Shown here piece by piece: positions 1 through 15,000 of a DNA stretch of 64,000 nucleotides. The stretch spans positions 2,666,001 through 2,730,000 of the forward strand of contig NC_088314.1 of NCBI RefSeq assembly GCF_910592395.1. Direction: 5' to 3'. The notes under the pieces are model-generated. The model was not told the origin of the DNA, did not search any database, and saw nothing but the letters and a program-made list of their open reading frames with translations. Source of the DNA: Lineus longissimus. Taxonomy: Eukaryota; Nemertea; Pilidiophora; Heteronemertea; Lineidae. How positions within the stretch are numbered: position 1 is the stretch's first letter; every line of letters begins with the position of its first letter. Position numbers and translations under genes: made by a program.

Positions 1-3000
1 AGTTGAATTTTTTCATCAGTTCAACATTCTGAATGATGATGTCTCTACATATTGAGCAGAAAAAAAAATTGAGAGAACAGATCATCTCCTCCCAATATTG
101 CCGGCCAAGAGATGATCACTCTTCTGTGCCCTCGAGTTAACGGGGAAATGATGGCGGATGAACCTGCCGCTGACAGGTTGAGTTGTGACCTGCTGCGATA
201 TGGTGAGATGTTATGATATATAGGGCTAGCATGAATGGCATGGTTGAATGGTATGGACATGGAGGTGGTGAACTCTGCGTAAGTTTTCGAGGAAGACCTT
301 GAGGACAATTAAGATTCCTAGGTCTGCTCCTGCATGGAAGGGTGAACCCCAATATGTGTTAGAAGAGCAGTGCCGCCTGATGATGATCTTTTGTAACATT
401 TTACTCTTGGATTGATTGGAAGATTCTAGAGTACAATAATGCTAACACGATGCACCAACAACCATAATTCTGCAGTATACTAAAGAGCTATCAAATCCTG
501 ATGAATATTGCAAAAACACTCGACTGCATCTTTTGACCTTTGTCTAATCTCGACACGGGAGGATTAACTGTGCGTCGTACTGGCGACCAATGCAACTGTC
601 AATCAAAGTCCATCAAGCTCGACGATCGATTGGCATCTCACCATAACAGTAAATATCACTTTCCACGCTCCCCGAGGTGGGCATGTGGGGACCCGAGCAC
701 TAACGCAATGACGAGATGAACCTGCGGGTGTTTTTAGCTAAATGATAAAGGATCCTGAGCGGGATTGAATTCACTGTCACTGAGTGTTCCACATCATGGC
801 CCAAGAGATTACTTTGTTTCCGAGACTTTTTATGAAGTTTTTCGGGATGAAAGGAATTAATAAGATTATGAGACAAGCCCCTTTCTGGGGTACGTTTATC
901 TTGCTTCGTGAGGCAGGCTTATTAGTTAGAGGCACAGTATTGACCCCTGATGGACAGGCCTCCCAGGGGAGGGGGTACCAGGAGGCTGAGCTGGTGACAA
1001 CGTTATGACAAAATCATACCATACAATTACAACCTTTGTGAGCCATGAAATAATTTTTAACAAGGAGATATTGGCATGATCATGACGATATGAGAAAAAA
1101 GTTCTAATTGTCGCGGCCACTAGGGAAATGAGATGCTGTCCCTTCAGGGAGGCAGTTGTATACTTTCAGTCACTTAGTTTTCAAGACAAAAGGCTTGATA
1201 TCATCACCTCTTAGCAGAGAATTATGTCATGGTGTGACAGGCAGAATTGACTTAGCTTCAATGTATGGGGAGGAGGGAAATGGGTACATGTCCCAAAAAC
1301 ATATGACATTACCATTCATTGGAAAGCTCTTAATCAACACAATGCAATGGTTCCTTTTGTTTGGGCCATGATTTCTTCATTCCGGGCTGAATTATTCATT
1401 TTCTGAGTCTCTCTGTCTTGAGGGGGTTAAGAGCGATGCACGAAGCCATGTGCATTTATGGTAGCCTCTCTGCACCAACTGATCATTTAGAATAACAACA
1501 ACTCATAATAATGACACGTTATCATTGACAGTAATGAAGTAACATTTGCTCCCGTGTAAGGCCAGGTTGTCAGTCATTTCAATTCGGAGATTTTCAATAA
1601 GGCACAAGGCACTGAAAGTGGCGATCTAGTCGTAACGATGCACCTGGTCGAACCCTGGCGAATAATGGACAAAACCGTGACCAACAGCCGTGGCGGAAAT
1701 GAAACTGGTTACAAAATGGAAAGTGTGTTTGGCGAGTTACGCAGAAATCAATGGCGGGTAGAAGTATTGGCGATTTATTGATTGCAAGAATAACCACGGG
1801 GTCATTTAATTGACAGCACATGTGTGTTGACGTTGATATGGAGCGATTGAAAGAACTTGCTCGTGTTCGAATGATTCTTTCTCCTTCCTTGCGAGTGTGT
1901 ACCTAGTAAACCCCGTGAGGATTAAGATACAAAAATAATCCATTCCGTTAACAGAAAATCGATGCGAGCTGTAAAATGCATTTGGGATTCAGGCGTTAGT
2001 TAATGTTTTATTTTCATGCACGATAATTGACCTGTAACAGGACCACAATGGAGGCTGCATAGAGAAGTCATGTGCTAGCATTGTTGGTCCTTGCTAGCTT
2101 GAGATGCCTTGCTGGCGCTGCTATGTCTGGGGACAAAGCCTGAAGCTTAAAAGCCAGCTTGTCCCATGCTCATAAGCGGACTTGTTTATAAACCCTTGTA
2201 TACAATAACTTGTTTATAAACCCTTGTATACAATGACTTGTTTATAAACCCTTGTATACAATGACTTGTTTATAAACCCTTGTATACAATGACTTGTTTA
2301 TAAACCCTTGTATACAATGACGTACTTGTTTATAAACCCTTGTATACAATGACTTGTTTATAAACCCTTGTATACAATGACTTGTTTATAAACCCTTGTA
2401 TACAATGACTTGTTTATAAACCCTTGTATACAATGGCGTCAGGGTAGCTGCATGATTATCAAGAGATCTTGCCTCATTCCCATCAGCTGTCATGTGAAAT
2501 CGGCATGTCTAACTTCATATCTACAATCCCTTGGTAAAGCGACATCCATATTAATAACCTGGAAACAGTGTACATCATAGATTGTAGGATGTACACAAAC
2601 TGACCAAGTTATGGTGAACTGGATTATACAGCTTGCAACGAAATGACAGTTAGTCGAAGTCAAATTATAAGTTCTGATGTGACCTTGTGATTTGTTTTAA
2701 TTGGGCCTTTGAAGGTCTAAATTAAACTTCTTGAAGGAAGCCTGGTTGATGATTTTCAATGTCGTGCTGATGAATATTCTCACAGACAATGAAAGGTGAT
2801 TTTCAGTACCAAAGAAATACTTTTCCAGTTTTTTTCTGCAACACCCTGTCACAGTGGTGGCATCTTCCTCTAGAATGAATTTCTCAATAGACTTCAAGCT
2901 GTCAGATGCGAATCAGAAAAAAAGCATTTCATTTCGAAGTCAGGGCAGATCTACGATTCCATTCAACCGAGTCATTTCCACGCCACGACATTTTCTGCGT

Positions 3001-6000
3001 ACAATTCGTTTTTCGAATAAACCGAAAATGGATGCGTTCATGCTGATAAGCATCATTACTCAGGATTTAAAAATTCAATAAGAACTGATTGATTTAGTGA
3101 TTGGGTTATTTGCATATTGGCTGCGGAATCAATGCCGCATGATTTGTCCTTCGTGTATTGACATTTTGCGGATTCGTATGCAGAAATGTTATGCAAACCT
3201 AAGGAATGCCGATACTTTTTTCTTCTTTCTTATTTTGAGTGGAGTTTGATTTCAGTAGGATATTCTCCTGATATTTTGTCTCATATCAATGAAATCACTG
3301 TTTTACATGAATGGTGAACTTCACTGCAATGGTGTGTATCACTTTCTTAATTGGACATGCCACTTATGGCCAAGTTGTCAATTCTAATGTTTCCATACTG
3401 ACTAGGGTAATTGTGATGAAATATGTTAGGATGACTGGTATATCTAAGAGCAGATTGGCACATAGTGTCACCCCTTAAACAAATGAACTAGTTCATAAAA
3501 CTTTCCATGCAGATTTAATCAAGAATACTCATCAGAGATTATCTCTTTGACAACAATGGCCGAAGGATTAACATCTGATGATTAGAGGTCTCATCAGTCG
3601 AGGTGTGGGCAGGTATTGTGATGGTCAAGATAACAATCTTTCTTAATGTCTACCCTTCGTCCAAATGCGTGTCTTCTTTACTGATTAGGGGGTTGCACCA
3701 AGAAGGTGAAAGGACAAATTTCCCCCAAGGAAATAAAAATCTTTCCATCAACTTCTATCGACTATGTCTGAAGTTGGGATTAAGTGGTCACATGACCTGA
3801 TGGTGACTAAACCAATATATTTATCAAGATGCAGGAATGAAAGGACAACAATGGTTCAAGGATTTATTTCCGCCTAATTTGGGGTCCTCATGGAGGATGA
3901 TTGACACAATGATGATGTTTATTTCAGTCTGATTCTGATGATGGAAATCATTCTTTGGGAATATAAAAACCGATAAGACATGCACAGGTTGACCAATGCT
4001 ATTAACTCAAAAAGTGGGGTTACATTTGTGGCTTATGCTATAAGTCACACAAAAATTTACAAGTATTGTAATCATAAGAATCTCAATTTCAAAACTGATA
4101 TCTTTTACATCGTCAGTTTGAGGGAAAACGACATCATGTTCTATCCCTTAGTCATGATCCCCCTACGATCTTCCTCCGGTCTATCGACTGGTACTGTCTC
4201 GTGGATGGATGGGACGGATACTGTGGAAACAAAGACCTGTTCTGGAGGTTGGAACAATAGATGGGTTTGATATCTGATGAGACAATGGTCCGTGTTAGTC
4301 ATTCTTGGCCAGACAGAATTTTGTTTTATAGACAGGCAGATGATCTCTGTAAACCCATTATCACCAGGTGAGGATCTCATGTGCCCCTAGCTTTTTGAGA
4401 AAGGGTCATAGTGCCCCTTTTGAATCCTGTGGCCACCCCCTCCATCTGCAAAGTAATTCAATCCAATTATTTCTAAGGTGGAGACTGAAAACCAATAAAA
4501 ATGTGTCAAATGATAAAAAAAATCAATGTTATCATGTTTTATTCAGTGTGACAGCGATACAAAGTATAATTTCCAAAATCTGAAATTCTGATGTGATCTG
4601 TCGATGTCTTCAAAACTGACGTTAGTGCCACAAGCGTTTCCGCTTCAATTTGTGTCATCATAATCTACATATCAGGCCCATCTGTATCTGTCACGTTTTC
4701 ACACACCTTCTCAAGTGTACAATCAAAATTCATGTTTTGCAATATGGTTTCCGCTGTTCCCAAGTCGGGCCGGTGAATGGTCCAGAGTTTGACGTTTATG
4801 TGCTGTGAATCGGAAGAGGTGTCAATTTGAGAATCAAGATTCTGATATTTGTCTTGATTGTGCCTTTGTCTTGCGAGGGTTTCATTCAACCTGGAGGCGA
4901 AGATTGTACCATTGTTGTCTTGTCATTTGGGGTATCTTGCTCAAGGACCAGTGATTTTTCATTGACATATAGTGGTAATATAGCCCAGTAATGATATTTT
5001 GACCAAAATTGATGGAGAATAATTCATCGTTTGTTCGCAATTGGCACATCACAGGTAGCAAAATATGAGTCAAGGTGAAGTTTGTTTGACTGTTTTGAAA
5101 CAGAACCTTCTCTTTGAGGCCAAGTCCCCAAACCAGTGCCTCGCATAGTTATGAACATGGCTATGGCCTTTGCAGTCATACAATCACCCATTCAGACCAA
5201 CTAACTACCCAAATGGGAGCAACCACCAGCGTGGTTAATTGGGTATATATCCACGAAACCATCCAAGGAATAATTGGAAACCCCCTTTGACCTTCATCAT
5301 TTCCAAATGAATCAACTCGATATTTACAAGAGATCTCCAAGTAATTGAATTAGAAATTGAAACTTAATGGGAGCCGCAGCTCGGCTCACCTCCTGAGAGT
5401 CGATTCTGCATATCAGTAATATTATGGGTCATTTCATCACGCTGGTGTCGATGTATTGATGAGATATTAAGTGGCCATTTGAGGGTTGAAGTGCTTTCTG
5501 CATGTCGCTTTTAACCCATTAGAGACCGACGTGGATCTGAGCAAGATACTCTGGTTTCATCAATCTTCAGAGATTTCCTTCTGGGTTTCTTCAGTATAAC
5601 CTGGATGCAATACCACATGAAAGATATGAATCATTCTGTGTGCTTGCACCACCCTTATTGTTTACAGTTCCACCATTTGAATGGGGTTAATGTTCCTTAT
5701 TGTCATGATATCATTACCAGCGAGAGAAACACTGAGGGGAAAAACCCTCATCCTCGCCTTCTATGTTCCATAATTGGGAAAACTGTAAAACGTCGCCAAG
5801 TTATTAGCTACGTAGCCATAAAAATGCAGGATGTCAAATCAGGCTCACTGGGATGAAATATGTCTATCGGATTGATCAAGCATTGTTAGTGCGTGCTTTG
5901 TAGGGCTGCTGTATATATCTGTCCTTGGAGGTAACAAACTCAAACTTCGTATACAAACTTTACTTGATTCCAATATTGATAGGAGTAGAAACTTTTGACT

Positions 6001-6044
6001 ATTGATAGGAAATCTAATCTAGATTGTTTGTGTTGTTCTTGTAG
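1..6044. other. Non-coding 5' region of RECK locus
   Basis: I see no exon that can be supported on either strand here. The RECK exon at 6045 begins in the middle of the first cysteine-rich repeat, so the signal-peptide exon and the start of that repeat must lie in this stretch or left of the window. I searched the plus strand for a Cys-Cys-containing exon with proper splice borders and found none. The only clear structure is the 28-bp minisatellite at 2180-2435. The open frames here are short and show no recognisable domain. Confidence 0.6.
2180..2435. repeat. 28-bp minisatellite, nine copies
   Basis: Nine head-to-tail copies of a 28-bp unit beginning ACTTGTTTATAAACCC start at 2180, 2208, 2236, 2264, 2292, 2324, 2352, 2380 and 2408. 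The copies are nearly identical. The first ends in A instead of G, and four extra bases (ACGT) sit between copies five and six. Near-identity suggests recent expansion. It lies upstream of, or in a 5' intron of, RECK. Confidence 0.95.
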
Positions 6045-9000
6045 GTGCTGATGCAGGACACTCTCATGATACAGAGACAGAAGTTGGCCGAAGTCGCACA
6101 AGATTGTCCTTCCCGAATGGTAAGTAAATCTCTTTTTAAGTGTTCTTCGTCATTCACTCTTGCATCGAAATGTGTATCACTGCAGATTCGAGAATTGCAC
6201 ACCATGTAGACTCAGTGACTCCATGTACCCTGCATGGCATAATCAGCCTGTTGTGGCACAATCACTATAGGTCTAGAAAGTCTCCTCTCTTGATGGACTT
6301 TGCACTTTCCCTGGAATGAGGAGATTCGCTGTGGAAAAGGCCATGAATGTCACTTCCTGAGGACCTTGACCTATTCCACTTGCTTGGGGAGACAAACTAG
6401 GTTCTCCCCGGTTTTGATCCGAAGCACTTTTGTGTGTAAGATCAGTGATCCTACCAACTGGGCTGTGGAGCTCCTTATTTGTCAAAATCTTGGTCCTTGA
6501 ATATCTTAATCTCTGTTGAACTGGTGCAGGTTTTCAACAGAGAAATAACACAGTGACACTAATGACCTTGCACGAGGGCTTCAACATCCCACTAATAACA
6601 AGTATTGTTAAGTGCTTTAGTCACAGATCTGTCCTGAAGGAGATGACAGTAGGGGTGCTCAATCTGATTTACATACTGTCCCACCCAACCCATCTGTCCC
6701 TGCAGAGGAGACAGGCTCCGTAGGACCTTCAGGCAAGGACTGAAGGGCTTGGTGGGAGGTCTTATTAGTTGTTTGTGATTCTAGTCCTCAAACCTATTCA
6801 GAGAGGGATAATAACTACAGTAGTCTGTAGTAGGCTTCGTAACCAGTCTTAGGCTTCTTGTCTCCAAAGGCTTTGATGGTCAATATCCCATCCTGTTGGT
6901 ACATGTTGCATTCTTGTCTTGTAACAACACTGAATGTGATCAGTTGAACATGAGATCTCGAGCTTAAACTTTTAAGCACTCCAGTTTAAAAAACCGCTGA
7001 TGAAAGTTGGTTAGCTGGTATATTGACCTAATGTTTGTCTCAATTTTGTTCTGGAGGCTTTTCTGGAGATTTACAAGAAATGCTGGAAAAATATTGTCAC
7101 AATGAATAGGATTAGCCGCATCAACATTACTAATTAAAACTACAACTAATTGAAGGATTTATCAACGGAAGGTTATGAAGAATGATCTTGAATATGTTTT
7201 CTTAGTTTCTGTGGATTATCGTTCAAATTTATTCTAAAAATGTTGATAATCCTTTGTAAACATTAAGAATAATCAAACTGATGAAGGATAAGTTACCAAA
7301 ACAGGTCCAGTTTGTCATCTTGCTGAAGGCTTATGGGAAGTTTTGCTATCTTGTTTTGTATCTCAAATTTTCTAAGAAAGTGTCTCTGATTACTCATCAT
7401 GTTGCAACGCAGATCTTTTTTCGCAACTCCAAACAATCAAGACAAGAACAATGAGGATATTTTTTTGAGATTATCGAAGGAAACGCCATCCGTTCATTAA
7501 CAAAGCTTTGTTAACGAGAAATCACAAAGATGGTTTCGTAATAATTTTCTCCAATCGAGCGTTTATATTTTGATAGAGGCTCTACGGACACATTCCAGTG
7601 ATCATGCAGCTCCCGGGTACAAAGCCATGGAACAAAAACTCCATTACTCTGGGTGTTAACTGTAGAAATACAGTCATGGACGTCACATCTGGCCATGGAA
7701 TTACGGAGAAGACTCCCAACATTGTCTTGGGATTGGTACCATCCTGCGAAGACTTGAACAACCTCGGGGAGATTGGCTGCAGTTCTTAATTTGACGCACC
7801 TCAACATTTTCGTTAATTTTTAATCAAAAATAGCCCAGGGTAGAGTTGCATCTCTTAACTTGACTCAATTAACTGCACTAATGTCGTCTAAACCGGTCAT
7901 CTAAAAAGTCTTAAATCAATTTTCATTTCTGATTGAAATTACTGCACAATGCCTTATTAAGACTTGTGAAAAATTGAAAGAACAATGGTCATAATTGACA
8001 CCAATTGCAGCTGCGATGTTCTTATGTGAAATTCTGTGAAATTTTTCCCTGGAACCAGTTTCGGATAAAAACTGTCCTCTTCAACTAGACGGAAATGTAA
8101 TGTTTTCATATGAAAAGGGTTGATATCATTAATTCACATATCAAATTCATGCATCACTATCAACCATGTTGATCACAATATCGTTGATTGGATCCACGAT
8201 GTTATCTAAATATAATCCGCAATCAATGCGTGATCCACTTGGGGGTGTTCTGTAAACACTGCCCCTGACCCTCACTAGGAACAATAGCCTGTGACTCAAG
8301 CCTGGGATGCTCGGTCATTGTGCAAACAAGCTTTCCACTTGCATTTGACCTTGGTCAGAAACTGAACTTTTGCTTACTTTGTTTGAGAAAGAAAATATTA
8401 TCAGAGGGCAAGCTTTTGAGCAGAAAATGAATAACACTTTTTCGTGTCCGGTCCGTATCTTTGGTATATAGATATTGCCATGAGAAACAGAAAGGTCTTA
8501 TTTGTGGGGCATTTTAAAGTTAAGTGCAGACTTTGTATAATGGAAATCCTTGATTTATAGTCCTTTTCTCTTTTTTCTTCTTCTTCAGACTGCTCTCTTC
8601 CAATGTTTACATCAGCAGTATCCAGGAGCGAGACCTCTGGCCGGATGGCCAGGCAAGTTGTGCTGCCCCCTGGCTCTACAGACAAGCTGTGAGCAGAGCT
8701 GTGAGGGGGTAAGTTCAAGTCTTACTTGACCTCTGCTCTTCTTCTTCTTCAGGATTCACACTTTTGTCACTGTGGTTGGGCACCAATTGGGTTTATTGGC
8801 AATTCAGCCAGGGATGATGAGGCAATTAATCAGAAGCTACTTATGTTCTTTACTTTTGTTTCTTACTTGGATGGGGCATTTTGACAGTTCTGGCATAGGC
8901 AACAGAAATGTCAGTTTCACGTCTCAAATACGATGTGGCCGTCGTACCTCCAATGTTGACCGAGACTGGACCTGGCACATGAGAAGCATACCTCACGAGA

Positions 9001-12000
9001 GTCTTAATCAAGACAAATGAGTTGGCTAAATGAGTTTGTTTGGAAACCATTACCCTCATAATTGTCCTCGGAATCTGATGACTCCCATTTGGCACTTGTA
9101 GCCAGCTTGGACTATGGACTGTTGGTTAATCAATCTCCTCAGCAAAGTGCATGATTTGGCTACGGAATAAGCAAGTAGTGATGTAAACCAGGAAGTTGGT
9201 GCACTGGTTGTTCATGAAGATGTCGTGTTAAGTTTCACCATGACCACCACAAGTGTAATCAACTGGGCAACATTACTTTAAACTTGGAAGGTTTGTGTAC
9301 AGTCTGGTTCCCTCACTACCAAGTGTAGGTCAGCTGAGTACCAGGCCCTTGGCCTCTTGTCTCAACACCAATCCCTTTTACTCCACAGGCATCTTCCAAA
9401 ACTGATATCCGAGCAGTCTGTCATAAAACGCGGGAAGCCAGCTTACACCACTGTATAGCTAAACAAGAAGGTAAGAAAGGGTTAGATAAAAATCAAAATC
9501 TTGGTGTCGTTTAAAAACGTTCCCGCTGAATTAGTTGACTTTGAATGTAAATCTTCTAATAGTGGTTATGAGTGAGTGAGAATCAAATAGTGGTTACTTT
9601 TTTGTTTTTTTCCTGTGAATATCAGACTCAGTCCATAAATTTCCATTTGTTTGCAATGAAGCCCAATGAGCCAAGTCTCAATTTATAAAAGATTGCCGAT
9701 GTGACTCCCATGGTGGAAAAAGCAACCCTGACACTCATTAAGAAAATCAATTTTAGAAAATGGTCATTGTGGGACCGGTATAATTTCAAACCAAGGTGAA
9801 AGTGGAACTATATTCTGATAAACTGGGTACATTTATAGCGATTTAAGAGATTTCCTCTGGGTGGAATGTCTCGCCGTTATGAACACATTTAAAAATCTCA
9901 TATTGTAAATTTATCGCATACAGACTCATTTCGTTGCCTATTGTGACAAATTGGGCAATTAGGACCGCCCCAAATTTGACAGCTGTCTTGACGGTATTAT
10001 TCAGGATCAGGTTGTTTGACTTAAATGCAAGGCTATCGAGATTAATGAGGTGTTAGTGTTTGGCGGTGTTCAGCAGGTTGTTTTAATACAGAACAAGAAA
10101 TAGTGTGATGTCTTGTGCATTTTGCAATGCAATGCTGTTCCTGATAGCGTGCGAGGCCTTCAGTCCTTGGGTATGGCACTTTAACAATGGCAATTTTGGC
10201 CTGTGGCAAGGTCGGTTTACGGATGGAGTAGCTTGTGGTCATCTTATATCTACAAACACTGGTCTTCGGGTATTCCATGAGTAGAGGGATTTTGCAGCAG
10301 GTCTTTTAGTCGTAACCAGAAAAGAAGTAAGGAACCTTTCACCGGCTCAAATAGCTGCTGTGGATTCCCTGCTTACTAGAGTCGAGTGTCGCCCTGCAAT
10401 CAGTACCATTGGTTGTTAGGCCTACTATTATTTAACAAATTCCACATTCAAGTCAATCTTCATCTCCTTCAGAAGTAAAATGTTGCAACGTGGCTCCGAC
10501 GGATCCGTGCCGTTGGCTGTGTCACTCGTTGATCCTCGACGACCAGGGAGTGTCATGGGACCAGAAGCAAGCAATACGTCATCACTGCCAAGAGAAGTTT
10601 ACAAACATTCTAACGTGCGTTCAGAATCATACCAAGACGGAGAAGAACCCCATGGAAGGTAGGTTCAAAACGATATTCTGTCCCAAGTCCTGGCTGGTTT
10701 TAACTTAACCTTGTGTTAGTATGTTTCTGTTGATTCGGACCACTTACCCACATTCTCTGTGCTCCACCTCTGAGTCACCTGGAGCTGAATCAGTTTCTGG
10801 TTTGCGCTCAGTTCCGCAACGTTTCTTTTTCTGCAACGACTTTTTTGCGCACGTCCTTTACAGATAGCTAGTTTTGGTGCTTGACCATGACATTGTCATA
10901 TTCTTTCCAACCTTTTTGAGTCTCAAATTTCTGTGACTTTGACAGCGGCTTATGGTCCCCTCATGTAAGCTCAAACATTAGTGATTACAATAGGAACTAG
11001 GAAGTCACATTAAAGATTAAAGTTTCATAACTCAGTTTGTATCGCTGCTTTCCTTGGCTGTCAGTAGCGACCAATGATGGCTGCCTCTTCGCCTTCTTAA
11101 GATTAGTTTGTATCGCTCGTTGTCTAACTCAAATATGACTAATGCACATCAAGGTTGTTGACAGCCTGCGTCCTTATTAAGTAATAAGCTGTCTGATTCA
11201 TGCATAAAACTGAAAAGTGGAGGCGGTACAAAAAAGGATGAAGTAATCGTGATGGGAGATGCTGTGAGTCATCTGTGCAGAACGGAGTATCTCGCTGGTT
11301 GATCAGTATGCAACAGCTTGAGTGCATCACGAGAAGTCACCCATGACGAATGAGTAGCTCACGAATCACGACTCACCTTATAAGGACAGGGTGTGCCAGA
11401 AATTATTAAGACCACGCCAAATGTCCAGTGTTAATTCCGAGCTCATATACTCAGCATGAAATATCTGCAAAATCAGTTGTATAGATGTGATTAGGTTTTG
11501 TTGATTAGGGTCATGAGATTGAGTAGGCCGTGTTAATCAACTTGGGCTAATCAGAAATGGATACGGCCAATTTCTGGTTAATTTACGTCCTCAGTCATAG
11601 AATTCCATCAAATTGTTTGTACATTAGCTTCTGAAGTTAATGTGTTTGATAAATTTCACACTCAGCCTCTGATCTTCTGTTTGTATCAGTAGAATACAGA
11701 TCTACAGTCAGGCCGCGATCTTCAAAATACCCTATCTAAAATCTTAACGCGGCCCATTCCATAAAGGGTTAAATTAAGGATCGTTTCCCACTCTGAGATC
11801 AACCTCTGCCGAAGCTGCTTGAAAATGTAAAAAACCTCACCACCATTAAAGAGTGGCATTTTTTAGGGAGCGTAATTTGATTACGACACCACATACCCGA
11901 GACAGTGCCAATATTGCATGGCAATAATCTCATTAATAAAGGCAAATAACTGAATTACAGTATTTTAACGTTCTCTGCACCAGAGCTGGTCTGTTAACGC

Positions 12001-15000
12001 TTTGGTTCCTGTTGCAGAAGGTTTTAGAAAATGTCCTCATCCTCTTTCAGTAACGAATGATAGTGATAGTCACATCCCTTTAATCCACTCAAACAGTATG
12101 TTATTGACTCCTGGGACATCTGCACATCTAGGTGTCATCCACACCTAATAGACGAGATGGTATTTAATTAACCGTGCCGCAGGTGCCTCAGGGGCCCCTC
12201 GTTGAAAATGGTTGGACAAATCATTGGGGTCGTTAAAGGAAGAACACTCTCACTGATGGTGTTGGTTCATTTGAAAGGTTAATTAGTGTTACAGAGTGGT
12301 GACCTTTCGAACATTGATTGCGATATACTATCAGTTTAGGCTGACTTCCTTTGAGAAAAGGCAAATGTTTGAAGATTTTGGCTTCCAAGGTTGGCTTTCA
12401 GCTTGCTATCTTTTCAAATTTCGATGTCCATATGAGACCTTTAGGACCTGGCAATAAAATAGAAATCCTCACAATGATATTGAATTAAAAAAGTGTTTGA
12501 ATTGATGAAGGAATGTATGTCTTCCTAGGGTTACCGTGTTGTGAAAAAGCAGATACCCCAACTTGTAAAGAGACGTGCAAACGGGTCCTTGACACCAAGA
12601 CTACCGAGAGAGAGATCGTGGATGAGTTGATGGTTGGATGTGGCCAGCCTGAAGTCATGGTAAGTTCACCTTGAAGTTCTGTGTACAGTTTTGGATGTAT
12701 ATTATACCACCCTCAAAACCCAACTGCAAAACCAGATGTTGGCTAAAGTACATCCAATAGTGATGATCGGCAGTGACACTTTTCCCCTTTAGTGTATCGT
12801 AATCAAAACCCAGGTGAAAGTTTCCTGTCGGTCGAGAGTTCACATCAGATGATTCAGAGATGGACACTTCAGAATCATTCGTATCATTGTTTATTCAGGC
12901 CAGAATGTCCACTCGGTTAGCTTGCACCACTTAGCTCAGTTATGTACTAAGCCCTTTCGACCAATTTGCCTCGAGCAATTCCACGATGCGTCTCCAATCT
13001 CGGTGGTAATCTTGTGATGCATCCACTGATCATCGGGTCCCTGGTTCCAATACCCGAGGATGAGTGTCCACTTTAGCTCCTCTAATAACACATGTCTGTG
13101 ATATTGTTGCACGATGACCTATGATTACATTGTCGATCGGGAATATTGCTCGATTGTCTGCGTTACATTGGGAGATTAGGAAAACAATGGGGGCATTGAT
13201 CTGTTTTGAGTCCATGTCGAGGCAGTTACTCGATCTTTAAGGGGAACTCCAATGGCTAAAACAATGTACAATATGATTTCTAAGTGGTTTGATCTCGACC
13301 CCAAATGGCAAAAAAGAAATGAATGAATGAATGTATCTTGCAGACTCTCTCGCCAATGTGGGCATGTTTCCTGTCCAATTCGGGCAAGCAGAAGACGGAG
13401 GAAGAGCCAGCAAGAGCCCTTGGTATGGATGGGGCAAAACTTCACTGCTGCTCCAAGGCAGTGACGTCTGCATGCAGGGAGTCTTGTGTGAAGGTGAGTT
13501 GCAGTGAGGCATGGCATATGTCGATAAAAGCAAGAGGGATTTGCGATGTTGTCATGATATCAATTTAACCATGACCGCTCTCAGTCCTGTTCGGATCAGG
13601 CAGAAGTTGTCGTCTGTCATGCCTCCTTGTCATCGTAAGCTGGTCAGGGATGCAGGTTCTCAATGGCTTGAGGACTCCTTCTTCAGGGTGTGATAGATCT
13701 GATCATGTCATCAATTTGTATATGTGTCTGGCTCTACAATCTGTTTTCAAACACAGTATAATAGAAGTCTTGAATCGTTTTCAGACGTATAGCAAAGTCT
13801 GGCACAATAACTGGAAGGAATACAGCGACAACTGCCACCAGAGCGAGGTGGCGCTCCGCATGTGCTTGAGCGAGGTTGACGAGCCTTGCAAGATGGGCTG
13901 CAGCGGCTTGAAGTACTGCAGTAACTTCAACCACCGTCCCACCGACATGTTTCGAAGTTGTAGTCTCAATGCTGACAAGTCTGCTCGAGAGTGGGTCAAG
14001 AAATGGGAGCAAGGCAGCATATCAGCGATGACACAGGTCGACGTGTCATCAGTTGGTGAGCAACTATTTTCCTATAACTTGTTAAGATTTAGGAACATAG
14101 CAACCATTGTAATCTTCTGTAAACTTCTTATAACTGTCTATGCATAGGCCTGAGGCGTCCCTTGATATGATCCTGGAGCTGGCTCATTTGTCCAAACCCG
14201 ACTTTTATGATATTCACGTTCTCTATTGCAGATGTGAGTAAGTGTCACCCTGATGTGTGGAAGGCGATTGCTTGCGCCTTGGCCATCAAACCATGCCACA
14301 GGAAGTCGCACAGCACCAGTATATGCAAGTACGTACCTTTTATACAATACTCCTTTGAGGCCTTTGAATCAAAACCATGGTCTGCAGAAGTCGGAACAAA
14401 ATTTCCAGATTTTGCATCCGGTTACGCAAGCATTATGATAAGTTACAGATGTCATCAAGCCATAATCAGGGTATACTAATTCATGCGCATGTGTGACCAA
14501 ATGCAAAATCTGGCTATTTTGTTCAAACTTTTGCCGACTGATTCAATCCATACTTAGTATAACTTAAAGGTATACCAGACTTTCGGTGATAAAAAGGTTT
14601 CATCAGTGTTTTGTCTTCCTTGCAGGTCGAGTTGTATTGAGTTGCTGGAACAATGTGTCAAAGATGATGAGAAGGTGGATGGAGCTTCAGCGACTGTCTT
14701 ATGTAACCTGCTCACACCCAACGATGAAGGGGTTGAACCTTGTGTGTCTCTCTATGACTACTTGGGTAAGTGATTTGAACTCCTGCACTGCCTGTGATCT
14801 ATTTATGACCTCTATATTTCGGTTTACGATATTCGAGTGAACAACTTCACTGAATCACAGCACCTCACTGCTGTTCAAAGAAATATAGTTCTGTGGTATT
14901 TATTTCCAGAGCCGAGTCCATACCGATACAATGTAGCAGAGGTGACGAGGCCGTGTGTGCCTAATCCTTGTAACGGGACGGATGTGTGCGTCATTAATAG

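Noticed and set aside
183-210. A Cys-Cys codon pair followed by a GTGAG donor as the missing RECK first exon
   Set aside because: The frame has no upstream signal peptide or matching cysteine pattern and no acceptor.
2180-2435. CRISPR array
   Set aside because: Repeats abut directly with no unique spacers, and the DNA is clearly animal.
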